A DNA stretch of 64,000 bases from Clostridium sp. (GTDB taxonomy: Bacteria; Bacillota; Clostridia; TANB77; CAG-508): positions 248,001-312,000 of the forward strand of contig JAHAKD010000001.1 in NCBI GenBank assembly GCA_018371855.1, given 5' to 3'. Position 1 is the stretch's first letter, and the number at the start of each line of letters is the position of its first letter. Below, one piece after another: positions 45,001 to 53,029 of the stretch. The notes beneath the pieces are model-generated. The model did no database searches, had not been told where the DNA came from, and saw nothing but the letters and a program-made list of their open reading frames with translations. The position numbers and the translations under genes are program-made.

Positions 45001-47427
45001 GATAATATCACTATCTTCACCAGTTACATCCAATATATACCATTGGTAAGTATAATCATCCAAATTTATATATGGCACTGCATTTCCTGCTAAATTACCA
45101 GTTATTGTTCCATTTGCTATATCCTCTGTAAATTCTATATATAATGAAAGTTTCTCTATTTTAATTTGAGCTACATAATAATATTTTCCATCAAATATTA
45201 CAACATCGTATAAATATTCTCTGTCAAAAGCTTGTTCTTGTGTTATTTGCGTTTGATTTTGTAAATTTGTAATTACGTCTCCATCTAAATACCATGTATA
45301 TGTATATGGTCCAGAAGTATAACTATTGTTTACAATAACTTTGTACGTAGGTTGTGTAGAACTATCTACAGAAGCTTCAAATCTTGGACGTAAATTAAAT
45401 TCTCCTCCAGAATATTCCCATTGTATATTACCTTGTGCATTCGTATTAAAAGTATTTAACATAGAAGATTCATCATTTGTATATAAACCTTTATTAACAC
45501 CTTGTGCATATTCTAAATCTTCTGGCTCATCCCACCAAGACGAATCATCTGCAATGTAAGAAGAAGAGTCTCCTGATTCTTCATTTGATGTAAATCCTGT
45601 ACCATTTACATAAAAGTTTATATAATAGCTATTCATTGTTAAATTTCCAGCATCATTACCATTCCAAAGAGTCCCATAATTACCTGTATTTGTAAAGCTT
45701 GTCCTATTCATTACTGCTGCAAATATTGGACCAATAAAACCATTAGAATCTATTTGTCCATTATATAAACAATTTGTTGGCCATACAGGTTGGCTTCTAA
45801 TCGTTCCAATAATTCCGCCTGCATGATATTGAGCTTCTCCAGTATATGTTTTATTAAACCATCCTCCTGATTCATATCTATTAGCTTCAATATTTATATT
45901 TCCTTTTACATAGCAATTAGAAATTAAATATCTTCTATTATTCCCTGGATCTGTTGTGTTATTTGCATTATTTGTTGCATAACCCGCAATTCCTCCTATA
46001 GCTAGTTGAGTATAATTCGTTCTTAATGTAACTCCATTACCACCTGTAATATTCATATTCTTAACAATACAATTTTGAACAGTTGAATTATTATACATCG
46101 TTCCAACAATACTGCCAATATGCCAACCCTTATCTGTATTATTATTTGCTGTTGTGCCATTTGAATCAAGTAAGATTGTGGAATTTCTTAGTTCTATATT
46201 GCTAATTAACGTTCTATTACTACTATCACCAATAGTTCCAAATAAACCGTAATTTTCTATTGAGTTCGTAGGAATTGAATTTATTGCTATATTCATGTTA
46301 GAAATATAATGCCCTGCTCCATCAAATATTCCTTTAAAAGGATTATTAGTGTTTCCAATTGGTGTCCAATTTTTATTATCTAAATTTAAATTCATCGCTA
46401 ATTGAAAAAAAGTATTCTCATATGTAATTCCATTATTAACTTGAGTTGCTAAATAGCTAAGTTCTGCACTATTAGTTATTAAATATGGTTCTGTCTCTGT
46501 ACCATTTCCATATTTAAATGCTGAAGAAGTTATACCATCCCACACGTCTTCCATTACTTCACTATTTGTAACAACAGTTCTTCCTTGCATTGATGACATT
46601 GCTAAAGAATTTGCATTAGCCCCAGATTGGATTATTATATTTTTTAATATAGCAAAAATACCTAAGTTTGATGTATTAAAATATATTTTATTTTGTTCAA
46701 TTGTAAAATCTGTAATCTCTATTAAATTATTACCAGTTGAATCTGCTTTTACAATTTTATATGTATTATCAATTAATGTTTCTGTTTCATTACTTTTAAA
46801 AGTTATTTTTATGTCTTCTGTTGGCTTAAATTCTTTTCCATTTTGTTGTATTAATACTTTATATGCTACATCAAATGTTGTAGTATACAAAAATTTGTCT
46901 ATATCATTATTAAGAGTTTCTTTATCCGTTGTTTCTATAATTAAATTAGAATCTAATGGAAAATAACCTTCAACTTCTATATTAAATTTATTACTATTTG
47001 CAATTAATTTTTGGTTATATAAGTCATCCTTCTTATCATATTCTATAGATAAATCTAATTTTTTTAATTCTAATTCTTCATCTGTTAAATAAATTTTGTC
47101 TCCTGGCAACATCGCTACTTTTTCTGCATTTTCCAAAGTTTCATTACTTCCAGTTGTTTCATTTATTGTTTTTTGAGTTACAAAATATTTAGTAACTTTT
47201 TTATTATTTACCATATCTGGAAGAATAACAGTATATCCACTTTCGGCCTCGCTTTTTGCATCTATAGTTTCTTTAATTACAGAAACCTTTTCTGCAGTAT
47301 CTGTAAATGTTGCAATTATTGGTATTATTTTTTCTGCTCTAGAATTTCTAAAAGCTACCAATTCGAATATAATTAGAGTTAATAATACTATTAATATAAT
47401 TATTTTTCCTTTTTTTAGTTTTTTCAT
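39019..47427 (-). CDS. Giant secreted beta-solenoid protein, 2802 residues
   Basis: It has a signal/anchor segment at residues 1-32, then an N-terminal beta region of about 250 residues. A GLUG-like part follows near 313-385 (WTPIGNTNNPFKGIFDGAGH), then Ig-like parts. From roughly 1000 to 1850 there is a long run of repeats of about 20-30 residues, each with a YGGGN/YGGNN/FGAGN turn and a STVNI-type strand. This is the signature of a right-handed beta-helix. The last 900 residues are varied beta domains ending EYIIIK. There is no LPXTG or other anchor. It is probably a surface fibre or adhesin released by the SipW enzyme encoded next to it. Confidence 0.85.
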   Translation of the reverse strand: MKKLKKGKIIILIVLLTLIIFELVAFRNSRAEKIIPIIATFTDTAEKVSVIKETIDAKSEAESGYTVILPDMVNNKKVTKYFVTQKTINETTGSNETLENAEKVAMLPGDKIYLTDEELELKKLDLSIEYDKKDDLYNQKLIANSNKFNIEVEGYFPLDSNLIIETTDKETLNNDIDKFLYTTTFDVAYKVLIQQNGKEFKPTEDIKITFKSNETETLIDNTYKIVKADSTGNNLIEITDFTIEQNKIYFNTSNLGIFAILKNIIIQSGANANSLAMSSMQGRTVVTNSEVMEDVWDGITSSAFKYGNGTETEPYLITNSAELSYLATQVNNGITYENTFFQLAMNLNLDNKNWTPIGNTNNPFKGIFDGAGHYISNMNIAINSIPTNSIENYGLFGTIGDSSNRTLISNIELRNSTILLDSNGTTANNNTDKGWHIGSIVGTMYNNSTVQNCIVKNMNITGGNGVTLRTNYTQLAIGGIAGYATNNANNTTDPGNNRRYLISNCYVKGNINIEANRYESGGWFNKTYTGEAQYHAGGIIGTIRSQPVWPTNCLYNGQIDSNGFIGPIFAAVMNRTSFTNTGNYGTLWNGNDAGNLTMNSYYINFYVNGTGFTSNEESGDSSSYIADDSSWWDEPEDLEYAQGVNKGLYTNDESSMLNTFNTNAQGNIQWEYSGGEFNLRPRFEASVDSSTQPTYKVIVNNSYTSGPYTYTWYLDGDVITNLQNQTQITQEQAFDREYLYDVVIFDGKYYYVAQIKIEKLSLYIEFTEDIANGTITGNLAGNAVPYINLDDYTYQWYILDVTGEDSDIIEGAVDKTLGNLEDGAEYELVATNNAISSLTVSGRYNLADRTVIYCDYRNGDDRRNNGFSPERPVKTLSTAYEKLKEDGTRSSNIIVIMGTYSSNSIYNYKEGNSNDDTYAKKATLTGKYNGIDYNAELYFYSGSGTYRYMAEDTTFQNMIFYGNRDQMYFYLQGYSLTIGENVTMQNYATSNTNQGLLGGNAPAFHIFCGWNQYNYSTLPRKDAEVIIKSGTYGRIVGGGSPGTSSGQGQQISHDFMGSSKSDSFNITITIDIQNSTTSNQYDYDVNLLTGGSAAGNNYSNVVQNIKNGSVGRLIGGSIGDSAYRPRNWNYPENTFLGTATINVTGGSIDELYGGCLGRNMDVVGSSYASGNTCDSYFYGTVNINISGGRIESNIYGAGAGGVTGYSPNSSDPYKNYGQEFDTGVEINITGGTIEGDIFGGGYGYTEYLNQNVTAVDGGTLYGDSTINISESPVINGNIYASGCGYNYRNKQEIAQMEGNSIINISGTPDLNGTIFGAGNGVSGYTEMAKLIGTSTVNISTDLDTEIYGGGNVAKVEGNTNINIINGTHTSAIYGGGNIGEIQGTSTVNINGGTQTLVYGGGNQAKVTTSTVNINNGTNIDVFAGGNSADVETTNVFVMGGNTTNLYGGSNQRGDINSSNITSTAGIVNTMYGGNNIGGNTANAKITINGGIVTETLYGGGNQVDTTKTKIYLINCGNKIPNVFGAGNNAGANETHVYGQGGQTENVYGGANQAGNVPVTEIIIDSGTFDTIYGGNNMGGTNDASNVTINSGTINKAIYGGGNQVATNTSNVTVNNVLGQIPEVYGGGYAANVITSNVTINNGNINYVFGGSNTNGTVATSTVHIYDGHVNESYGGNNAGGNTITANITIHENGSVANVYGGGNEAITTETRVIINGTVTECVYGGGNKAGIETSTDVLVEGAHVVDNVYGGGNEGIVIENTNVHIKNSKLDNSVYGGGNGVTAIVQGNTILTIDGTTTQIENHAFGGGNKANTGEENINNSSSTVNIAGGEIGGNVYGGANTAVVYGTTTTTIGYDALSNNNLEQGDIHIFGTVFGGGEANASGSPIYDFSFISVTKGIEIYLNGNSYNVLNIDGSIFGSGNASSTSGTSIIDIKDYGTIQNPKYNVSIQRTNTCTISNSAIALDGATDRTNEYADTYYSLSRVDNIKLKNNSTLYLNYGANLLRQFDSLVDVNSKEEKATVTIDENGNTIKNVDNRIYMAEGKNLDVATNEGLTAFGKINGMTFFGIFTNTIVPASSTGIYGPNFNNGDAITIPDMFTLSSYVRGEHKRDPEHDIKVDGFYTNYDNDGTIKVDYVGVTPAEDVYYIWNVGKTGEITRFDVSLIASKYATFGTDELSLVGFSDPNIKFSIDNVTSGFRNNEILLDPDEVPSIAETAEDANKMFGLTMEAGNNGWSNPSETTFLAQNGNTSYTGDSMYSSDNSAYTPSLYFCLYHAQNISGERTIGSITINMTALVPVDEQNVLPKRIMIVVTITSKEYQDDYIEAAITPGDQFNLFTSTETVITNKSSFSTYYSLYVNEFSSTDYVRDYDNYERVLISNTSDGSPYILPEGTNITMLDMVTNEYYYYIVNADDVRNNKYIYHLSDFTYMGSTDRKYPESEMGDIYYDKDQDLIYENYIFQFNFKDTNLNTDLVNNTMLMELRNKDDETILGVLGIHRDVMRYSVYQNRDSTIGVDATVDSVNYLGNDIGLDVSTEFTQQILDSRVIFDTQYFDKKMGIKLTFLDGNGNALQNDSLLGIYFTLDGVNYYPRIDGTTRIKIADKVSNVLSNITINTSNNTTLATGDYTIRIETYGSPDGVYYGLNSSDSIEVDLTIINSIYGIKVTTTDEYKILQKDTGLNQNNQNLLKGNVEYSSGLSHPIITVSLERRKYDSVYDQNYEVVDLADYVTDSLTKFNFEVDNSDKLEYLFSDNPTANMDFTYTIKQHLTTGTYRLTFKLYDVKNVDNQNNYEFIGDAYEYIIIK

Positions 47428-47445
47428 CTATAACTCTCTCCAATA

Positions 47446-48981
47446 TTATTTTATAATTTCGTATAACTCTATAATTTCACTAATTTTATTAATGTCCATA
47501 TTGGCTTTTTCTAAATTAATATCAAATTTTAATTTTTTAAGGATTTGATATAATGTATCTATATTGTCTTCTTGAACATCTTCTTTCGTTATATTAAATT
47601 TTAATAAAGCATATCTATCTTTTATTATTAATGAAATGTTCTTTGTTTCTTGAATAAGTATATTATTAATTATTTGTATATTTGGTGTTTTTACAAATCT
47701 ATCAAAATCGATAATTAATTCGTCAATTTCTTCTGGCATAATTGTAGGAATATTTTCTATTGCAATATCTCTAACATATGGTTTGAATGAATTGGCAAAT
47801 TTAAACACATCATATATTGTTGAATTGTCATTAATATATTCACTAATTTTATTATATACTTTTTCTTTATCTAATTGTTTATACATATCCTGTATATTTT
47901 TTATTAAATCAGCATATTGTATATTTATATCATCATTTTTCTTTTTGAATAAAAAGAATTTTTTAGTTTTTTCATCATTTAATTTTGATAACTTCTTCTC
48001 TTCTGTACGAATTTTCTTTAATAAATCGTCATAAGTTTTTTTATTTCTATCTTTTTCTAGGTAGTGTTTTTTTATATCCTCAAAAATAAATTTGAACTTT
48101 AAGTAATTTTTAAATTCACAAATATTATTATAGAATTTAAGAATATTATCTTTAATCTCGTCATCTTCTTGTAATAGCTCTATATCAATTATTTTGGCAT
48201 ATTCTTTTTGTATTTTATTTGGTAAATAATCTTTATAATTAACTTCTTTATTTAAGAATTTATCAAGAATTAATTTTGGGCTAGTATCTAACATGTTTTG
48301 TAAATTATCTTTTAATTCTAGATATCTATTAAAAACATCTTGTTCTGTGTCATTTCCTTTAAGAATATCAAACTTAGCTTGTGTATAATATTTTTCTGCT
48401 TTTGATTCATTTTGTAAATACAAATATCTTATATTTAATTCCAAATGTGTTATAAGTTCTGGACATTTCCAATAAATGTTTTCAAAAGTTTCTTTTAATT
48501 TTTTAGATGTTATATCTTCTATTTCTTCGAAAAATACATTCATATATGCTTGTGTAAATTTATTATAATTAAAATCTTTAGCTGTTAAATTAATTCCAAC
48601 GACAGAAAATGCATTAATACATTGCAATATTTCATTATTTACATTTTCCAAATTATCTTTATAAAATTTTCTTAAACGCCAAATATTTTCGTCTATGCCC
48701 ATTTTTTCATAAGCTGTCTTTATAGAATTAACAAGATATAAAGAATCTCCCATTTGTTCTAATAATCTTTTGGAATTATTGATTTCTGGGTTTAATACAA
48801 ATTTTTCTGTTTTTTCGCTATATCTTCGTTTAATCTCATTAAACAATTCATTTTTTATGTTTATATATTCGTCTTTTAATTCTTCTATATTCTTTTTATA
48901 TGACACCTTATTTTTCTTATTATTCTTTGGCATATTTTCTAATATTTCTTTACTAACTGATATCTTATCTAAAAACTTCAT
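47446..48981 (-). CDS. Large helical cytoplasmic protein, unknown
   Basis: This is a 511-residue protein with no signal or membrane segment, rich in K, N, I and E, with coiled-coil stretches near 30-60 and 320-385 (KIRTEEKKLSKLNDEKTKKF). No catalytic motif is seen. It ends 18 bases before the giant surface protein gene, with which it is co-transcribed. An assembly or regulatory role for the surface system is inferred from position only. Confidence 0.6.
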   Translation of the reverse strand: MKFLDKISVSKEILENMPKNNKKNKVSYKKNIEELKDEYINIKNELFNEIKRRYSEKTEKFVLNPEINNSKRLLEQMGDSLYLVNSIKTAYEKMGIDENIWRLRKFYKDNLENVNNEILQCINAFSVVGINLTAKDFNYNKFTQAYMNVFFEEIEDITSKKLKETFENIYWKCPELITHLELNIRYLYLQNESKAEKYYTQAKFDILKGNDTEQDVFNRYLELKDNLQNMLDTSPKLILDKFLNKEVNYKDYLPNKIQKEYAKIIDIELLQEDDEIKDNILKFYNNICEFKNYLKFKFIFEDIKKHYLEKDRNKKTYDDLLKKIRTEEKKLSKLNDEKTKKFFLFKKKNDDINIQYADLIKNIQDMYKQLDKEKVYNKISEYINDNSTIYDVFKFANSFKPYVRDIAIENIPTIMPEEIDELIIDFDRFVKTPNIQIINNILIQETKNISLIIKDRYALLKFNITKEDVQEDNIDTLYQILKKLKFDINLEKANMDINKISEIIELYEIIK

Positions 48982-48989
48982 GATAACTC

Positions 48990-49106
48990 CTATTCCTCTA
49001 CATTTTTTTCTTCTACTTCTAGGTATTTTATAAAATCATTAACCTTTTTATAGGCATCCAGTAATTCTTGAGTAGAAATTTCTGTGATTTTTTTCATTTT
49101 TTTCAT
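48990..49106 (-). CDS. 38-residue helical peptide
   Basis: ATG behind GAAAGG opens a 38-codon frame: MKKMKKITEISTQELLDAYK, then a short helix ending EEKNVEE. It stops eight bases before the start of the 511-residue gene, in good operon spacing. The single amphipathic helix resembles small regulators such as Spo0E-like peptides in size only. It is probably the first gene of the solenoid operon. Confidence 0.5.
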   Translation of the reverse strand: MKKMKKITEISTQELLDAYKKVNDFIKYLEVEEKNVEE

Positions 49107-49216
49107 CCTTTCAACTCATAAATATTCTTGTATATTATATCATATACAAATAAAACATATCCATATTTTTTACAAAAATGTTATAATTATTTAGTAAAAT
49201 ATAAGCGTTTTGTACG

Positions 49217-49250
49217 CAAAAAAAGCATTAGCAATTTGCTAGTGCTTTTT
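49217..49250 (-). terminator. Bidirectional terminator
   Basis: AGCATTAGCA pairs with TGCTAGTGCT (one wobble), with an A run on one side and a T run on the other. It ends the fibre-subunit gene at 49265. Confidence 0.8.
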
Positions 49251-49264
49251 ATATATAATATTTA

Positions 49265-50254
49265 TTATTCAGTTGCTTTTGTTATTTGAACATTGAATGA
49301 TATGTCTGTACCAGATGCATTGTTTTCGCAGTCAACATCTTGTCCTTCTACCCACATATAAATTCTAACTTTAGTAATACCTGCTTTTAGATTTAATAAT
49401 GTTTGTTGTGTATCAAAATCTTTTACTGTAGAAATTGTAGGTGTTACTGTTTGAAAATATTGAGAAAATGTATTTGTATTCTTTAATGTTACACCTTCTG
49501 TGTCTGCGAATTCTGCTTTAATACCTTGGTAAGATAATTGTGTAGCACCTGTTGTAGTAGTATCAAGTCCATATATTTCTTTTGCATTTGCAACACCAGC
49601 TGCTGTATGTACATCATAATTTGGTTCCCAAATTATAGAAGTTGTTCCACCTTTTAAAGCCTGTGCACCAGTAGAATCACCAACATCTGCAATATTTCCT
49701 TCATCTATAAATGCAACTCTTGCAGCATTTTGTAAACCTTTATCTGCAGCACCTTCTTTTGTTATAATATTAGAAGCAGTTGTTAAATATACTGGTGTAG
49801 TTTGGTCTACTCTCAAGAATATATCAAATGCAATATATCTACCCTCTGCTCCCCTTGTATCTACTTCTTTATCACTTGCTAATGAATAACCTGTACCATC
49901 ATCTAGAGCATCTACTGTTCCAAAGTACATATCCATATATCCTGTATCTGTATCTACAATACCTGCTGAAGAAACTGGTTGCATTTCATCAGGTACTTGG
50001 TTTACACTACTTGTATATGTAGCAGAAGCTCCTGTTATATCTGCTTTTTGTAAAATAGTTTTCCAGTTAATTGCATCTGCAGAAATCTGCAAACCGTTAG
50101 ATGTTTGTACATTAACATCTAATGTGCTGATTGTAACTGTTTGGTTCGCTGTGAACCATGCATATGTAGATACCATTAAAAACACTAATAATAATAATAA
50201 TAACAATAATGAGTATCTTAAATTATTTTTTCGTCTTTCGTTTTTCTTTACCAT
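49265..50254 (-). CDS. TasA/camelysin-like major exported subunit
   Basis: This is a 329-residue exported protein. It has a basic start, a long leucine-rich helix (12-30) and a SipW-type end STYAWFT. A beta-sandwich of about 290 residues follows, with VRIYMWVEGQDVDC near the C-terminus, a pattern typical of SipW-dependent proteins of clostridia. It has the strongest promoter of the region and its own terminator. This suggests it is the abundant fibre subunit. AAGGAAGG precedes the ATG. Confidence 0.82.
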   Translation of the reverse strand: MVKKNERRKNNLRYSLLLLLLLLVFLMVSTYAWFTANQTVTISTLDVNVQTSNGLQISADAINWKTILQKADITGASATYTSSVNQVPDEMQPVSSAGIVDTDTGYMDMYFGTVDALDDGTGYSLASDKEVDTRGAEGRYIAFDIFLRVDQTTPVYLTTASNIITKEGAADKGLQNAARVAFIDEGNIADVGDSTGAQALKGGTTSIIWEPNYDVHTAAGVANAKEIYGLDTTTTGATQLSYQGIKAEFADTEGVTLKNTNTFSQYFQTVTPTISTVKDFDTQQTLLNLKAGITKVRIYMWVEGQDVDCENNASGTDISFNVQITKATE

Positions 50255-50297
50255 AGCTTTATCCTTCCTTTATTTCAAATTTAATTAGTATAACTTT

Positions 50298-50326
50298 ATA
50301 ATACAACAATTTTTAAAATTTGTCAA
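50298..50326 (-). promoter_or_regulatory. Strong promoter of the major subunit gene
   Basis: On the minus strand TTGACA and TATTAT are 17 bases apart, 44 bases before the ATG. Confidence 0.8.
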
Positions 50327-50362
50327 CTTTTGCTATTTTTTTCTAAAATAAAACTATCTCAG

Positions 50363-51112
50363 TTATACTTGTGTTTCATCTACATTGTTTTCTCCCTCGT
50401 TGATATGTTCCTCTGTTATATCCATATGCATCTTCATTTCTCCACCAATTAACTCATCAGTACAATCTGGGTCATCACCTTCTAAAAATATTACTATTGT
50501 AAATTTATCTATATCCCCAGATTTCATCCCTTGTCTTTGCTTTAAGACTAGATCTTTACTATTATTAAATTTTTCTGTAGGTTCTGCAGTTCCGCCCTCG
50601 TTTTCTCCAGTTATTTCATTTGGCTTTGCATATATTGTTTGTTCGTCATTTCTAATTACCATTATTCTTATTGCCCTATCTACATTTTTTACAACATCGT
50701 CAGAGACTATTCTATACCAATAATTAATAGTTTCTGATCCTTGATTTTCTAAATAAAAAGAATATGCTAAATAATTTGTACCATTATGACTTCCTTCTCC
50801 TTCTGAAAGATTAGATGGAAGCCAAGATACACAGATATTATCCATATATTCTACTCTTTCTGCTTTTAATATTTGTTTATTTTGCTTATCCGATAAATGC
50901 TCATACATGACAAGACCACTTTTTTCCTCTAGTTGTGGATCTAACGATACTGTAAAATCTCCTAATTCATAAACAACTCTTAAAATAAAATATAGAATAA
51001 TTAAAAATAATAATATTAATAATATGGTAATTTTTAATATTTTTATCTTCTGTTCTCTTTTTCTTATTTTTTCTGAGTTTAAAGTTATTTTTTCCTTATT
51101 AGTTTTAGTCAC
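50363..51112 (-). CDS. TasA-like exported protein, 249 residues
   Basis: This is an exported protein with an N-terminal helix at about 25-47 and a beta-rich body. It contains VIFLEGDDPDCTDELIGGEM, the same motif as the end of the 329-residue subunit, so the two are related. Its ending is acidic (EGENNVDETQV). The N-terminus before the helix is unusually long and basic (24 residues). It starts with GTG behind GAAAGGCGG. It could be a minor or capping subunit. Confidence 0.7.
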   Translation of the reverse strand: MTKTNKEKITLNSEKIRKREQKIKILKITILLILLFLIILYFILRVVYELGDFTVSLDPQLEEKSGLVMYEHLSDKQNKQILKAERVEYMDNICVSWLPSNLSEGEGSHNGTNYLAYSFYLENQGSETINYWYRIVSDDVVKNVDRAIRIMVIRNDEQTIYAKPNEITGENEGGTAEPTEKFNNSKDLVLKQRQGMKSGDIDKFTIVIFLEGDDPDCTDELIGGEMKMHMDITEEHINEGENNVDETQV

Positions 51113-51136
51113 TTTAAAATCCGCCTTTCTTTTGTA

Positions 51137-51165
51137 TTGCTTTATTTTGTTTTATATGGTATAAA
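51137..51165 (+). promoter_or_regulatory. Promoter of the plus-strand TasA-like gene
   Basis: TTGCTT and TATAAA are 17 bases apart. The start would be near 51172, giving a leader of about 12 bases with GGTG before ATG 51184. Confidence 0.6.
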
Positions 51166-51183
51166 GATTATAGGTGATTACAT

Positions 51184-51777
51184 ATGAAAAATTATAAAAA
51201 GTTATTTATTTTTTTAGCAATTTCATGTTTAGCAATTGCTATAATCTCATTTGTTCTTATTTATGCAAAATATACAACGTCTGCAGCAAGTCAAACAAAC
51301 ATGCCAATTGCTAGATGGGATATTTTGGTTAATAATATTTCTATTAAAAACCAATCAGATATTTCTGCAACATTACAGCCAACATTTCCTGGTAATGAAA
51401 ATATTGCAGAAGGCATAATAGCTCCAACAGCTGAAGGTTATTTTGATTTAAATTTTGATTATTCTGCTGTTGATGTTGCTTTTAAATATACTATATCATT
51501 AAAACCGGCTGAGCAAAGTTCTGTAACAGATATTGTTGCAACAGGATATTCTATTGATGATGGTGCAAAACAAGATTTTGCTAATTTTAATGAAGATATA
51601 ACAGCAAGCATAGCATTGGATGATCCTAGTAGAACCAGAAAAATTCGTGTATATGTAAAATGGAATGATGATTCTAATAGTGCTACAATGGATAATGCTA
51701 AAGATACAGCTTCTGCCCTATCTGGCAATCCTGCATTATTCAATGTAAATATTACTTTTGACCAAATAGTTTCATAA
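51184..51777 (+). CDS. TasA-like exported protein on the opposite strand
   Basis: This is a 197-residue protein with a signal helix (8-27) and a beta-sandwich carrying the family marks PIARWDILVN and RKIRVYVKWNDD near the end. It is most like the 204-residue protein at 58705 (ATWKILVN, QVTLFWCDD). It is the only gene of the 38-60 kb block read from the plus strand, and its stop lies two bases from the stop of the gene at 51780. Opposite orientation with its own promoter allows separate control. Confidence 0.8.
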   Translation: MKNYKKLFIFLAISCLAIAIISFVLIYAKYTTSAASQTNMPIARWDILVNNISIKNQSDISATLQPTFPGNENIAEGIIAPTAEGYFDLNFDYSAVDVAFKYTISLKPAEQSSVTDIVATGYSIDDGAKQDFANFNEDITASIALDDPSRTRKIRVYVKWNDDSNSATMDNAKDTASALSGNPALFNVNITFDQIVS

Positions 51778-51779
51778 AT

Positions 51780-52322
51780 TTAATTATTTTGTGTTGCAGT
51801 TAATTCAAAAGTAACTCTTAATCCCTTTTCTTGGGGATTATTTTTTTGGAATTCTGCTGATCGGTTTCCCCAATATGTATCTGCTTGGTCATTACCTGAT
51901 TCAAATGGCCATACAACTTTTACTATAAATTTTCCTTCTCCTGTTTCTGCAGCAATTTGATCAGCAGTTGTTTCTACTGTTATTTTAAAGGGATAACTAT
52001 CCAATATGTTTTGTAATTCGTCTGCAGTATAATTTTCTCCTATTTCATAGGTGTCACCTAGTATTTGTATTGATGTGACAGTATATGATAGATTGGCTAA
52101 TAATTCTCCTCTGTTATATACCTTTATTTCTTTAATATAATCTTCCATACCTGGATAAATTCTATCGATTTCTAGAATAACACTTGTATCAGATTGACTT
52201 TCACCTGCATCAAAACTAATTTCCCATGCAGCAACATGTGTTGTTAAATCTAGTGATGCCCTTGTTGCATATATAAACCAAGCATATGCATTAAAAACAA
52301 GTAATAAGATTAATACTATCAT
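51780..52322 (-). CDS. TasA-like exported protein with uncertain start
   Basis: The ATG-started frame gives 180 residues. It has a signal helix ending NAYAWF, a beta-sandwich with AAWEISFDAG, and KFIVKVVWPFESGNDQAD near the end, all typical of the family. ATG 52322 has no ribosome site and leaves no basic N-terminus. An ATG at 52371 would give a perfect basic signal peptide (MLKKTKKILKYINPKT) if the run of nine A at 52366-52358 were eight. So slippage, phase variation or a sequence error is likely. Confidence 0.7.
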   Translation of the reverse strand: MIVLILLLVFNAYAWFIYATRASLDLTTHVAAWEISFDAGESQSDTSVILEIDRIYPGMEDYIKEIKVYNRGELLANLSYTVTSIQILGDTYEIGENYTADELQNILDSYPFKITVETTADQIAAETGEGKFIVKVVWPFESGNDQADTYWGNRSAEFQKNNPQEKGLRVTFELTATQNN

Positions 52323-52342
52323 TGTTTTAGGATTTATATATT

Positions 52343-53017
52343 TTAATATTTTTTTAGTTTTTTTTTAGCATTTTTTTCTTCTTCATCTTCTTGTTCTTTT
52401 ATTTTTACAGTTTTCACTGTTTTATCCTTTTTATCCTTAGTTCCACTTTTTAGCTCTGATTTTTCAGCTTTTGTATTTTTATAACTTATAACATTATCAA
52501 TAATCAGTTTACAAATTATTATTGCTATAGGAATAAAAATCAAGAAATAAAACGCATATATATTATTTATTATTTTGCTAATAAAACTTAAAATTATTGT
52601 TTTGTAAACTATTTTTCCATATATTTGATCTTCGGATATTTCTGGATCTGCTTCTTCGTTGGCAATTCCCTTTGTCGTAAAAAATAGTTTACCATTTTCT
52701 TCTCTTTTTTCGATTATTTTGTGAGTTACAATCTTACCCTTAAAATCTTGTTTCTCACCTTGATAAACGATATTATCTCCTACTTGCAATTCATTTGGAT
52801 CTATTTCTTTAGAAATAAGTATATCTCCAACATTATATTCTGGAACCATACTTCCTGTTGCTACATTGAATATTCTAAAGCCTACAATTGTAAAATTATT
52901 ATTCGAAAATCTTTGGGTTAGCACTACTAATAAAGTTACTAAAATTATAATATATAGTAAAACATATATTATTTTTCCAATAATTTTTATAACTTTATTA
53001 TCTAATATTTTTTTCAT
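52343..53017 (-). CDS. sipW: SipW-type signal peptidase I (2)
   Basis: This is a 224-residue membrane protein. Membrane helix about 15-35; catalytic Ser56 in ATGSMVPEYNVGD, His99 in VTHKI, and the block TKGIANEEADPE; second helix near 150-172. A highly charged Lys/Glu tail of about 50 residues follows, longer than in other SipW proteins. It is followed by the TasA-like gene with the doubtful start, and its last codons contain the A9 run. AGGAGGAAC precedes the ATG. Confidence 0.9.
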   Translation of the reverse strand: MKKILDNKVIKIIGKIIYVLLYIIILVTLLVVLTQRFSNNNFTIVGFRIFNVATGSMVPEYNVGDILISKEIDPNELQVGDNIVYQGEKQDFKGKIVTHKIIEKREENGKLFFTTKGIANEEADPEISEDQIYGKIVYKTIILSFISKIINNIYAFYFLIFIPIAIIICKLIIDNVISYKNTKAEKSELKSGTKDKKDKTVKTVKIKEQEDEEEKNAKKKLKKY

Positions 53018-53029
53018 CTTATGTTCCTC

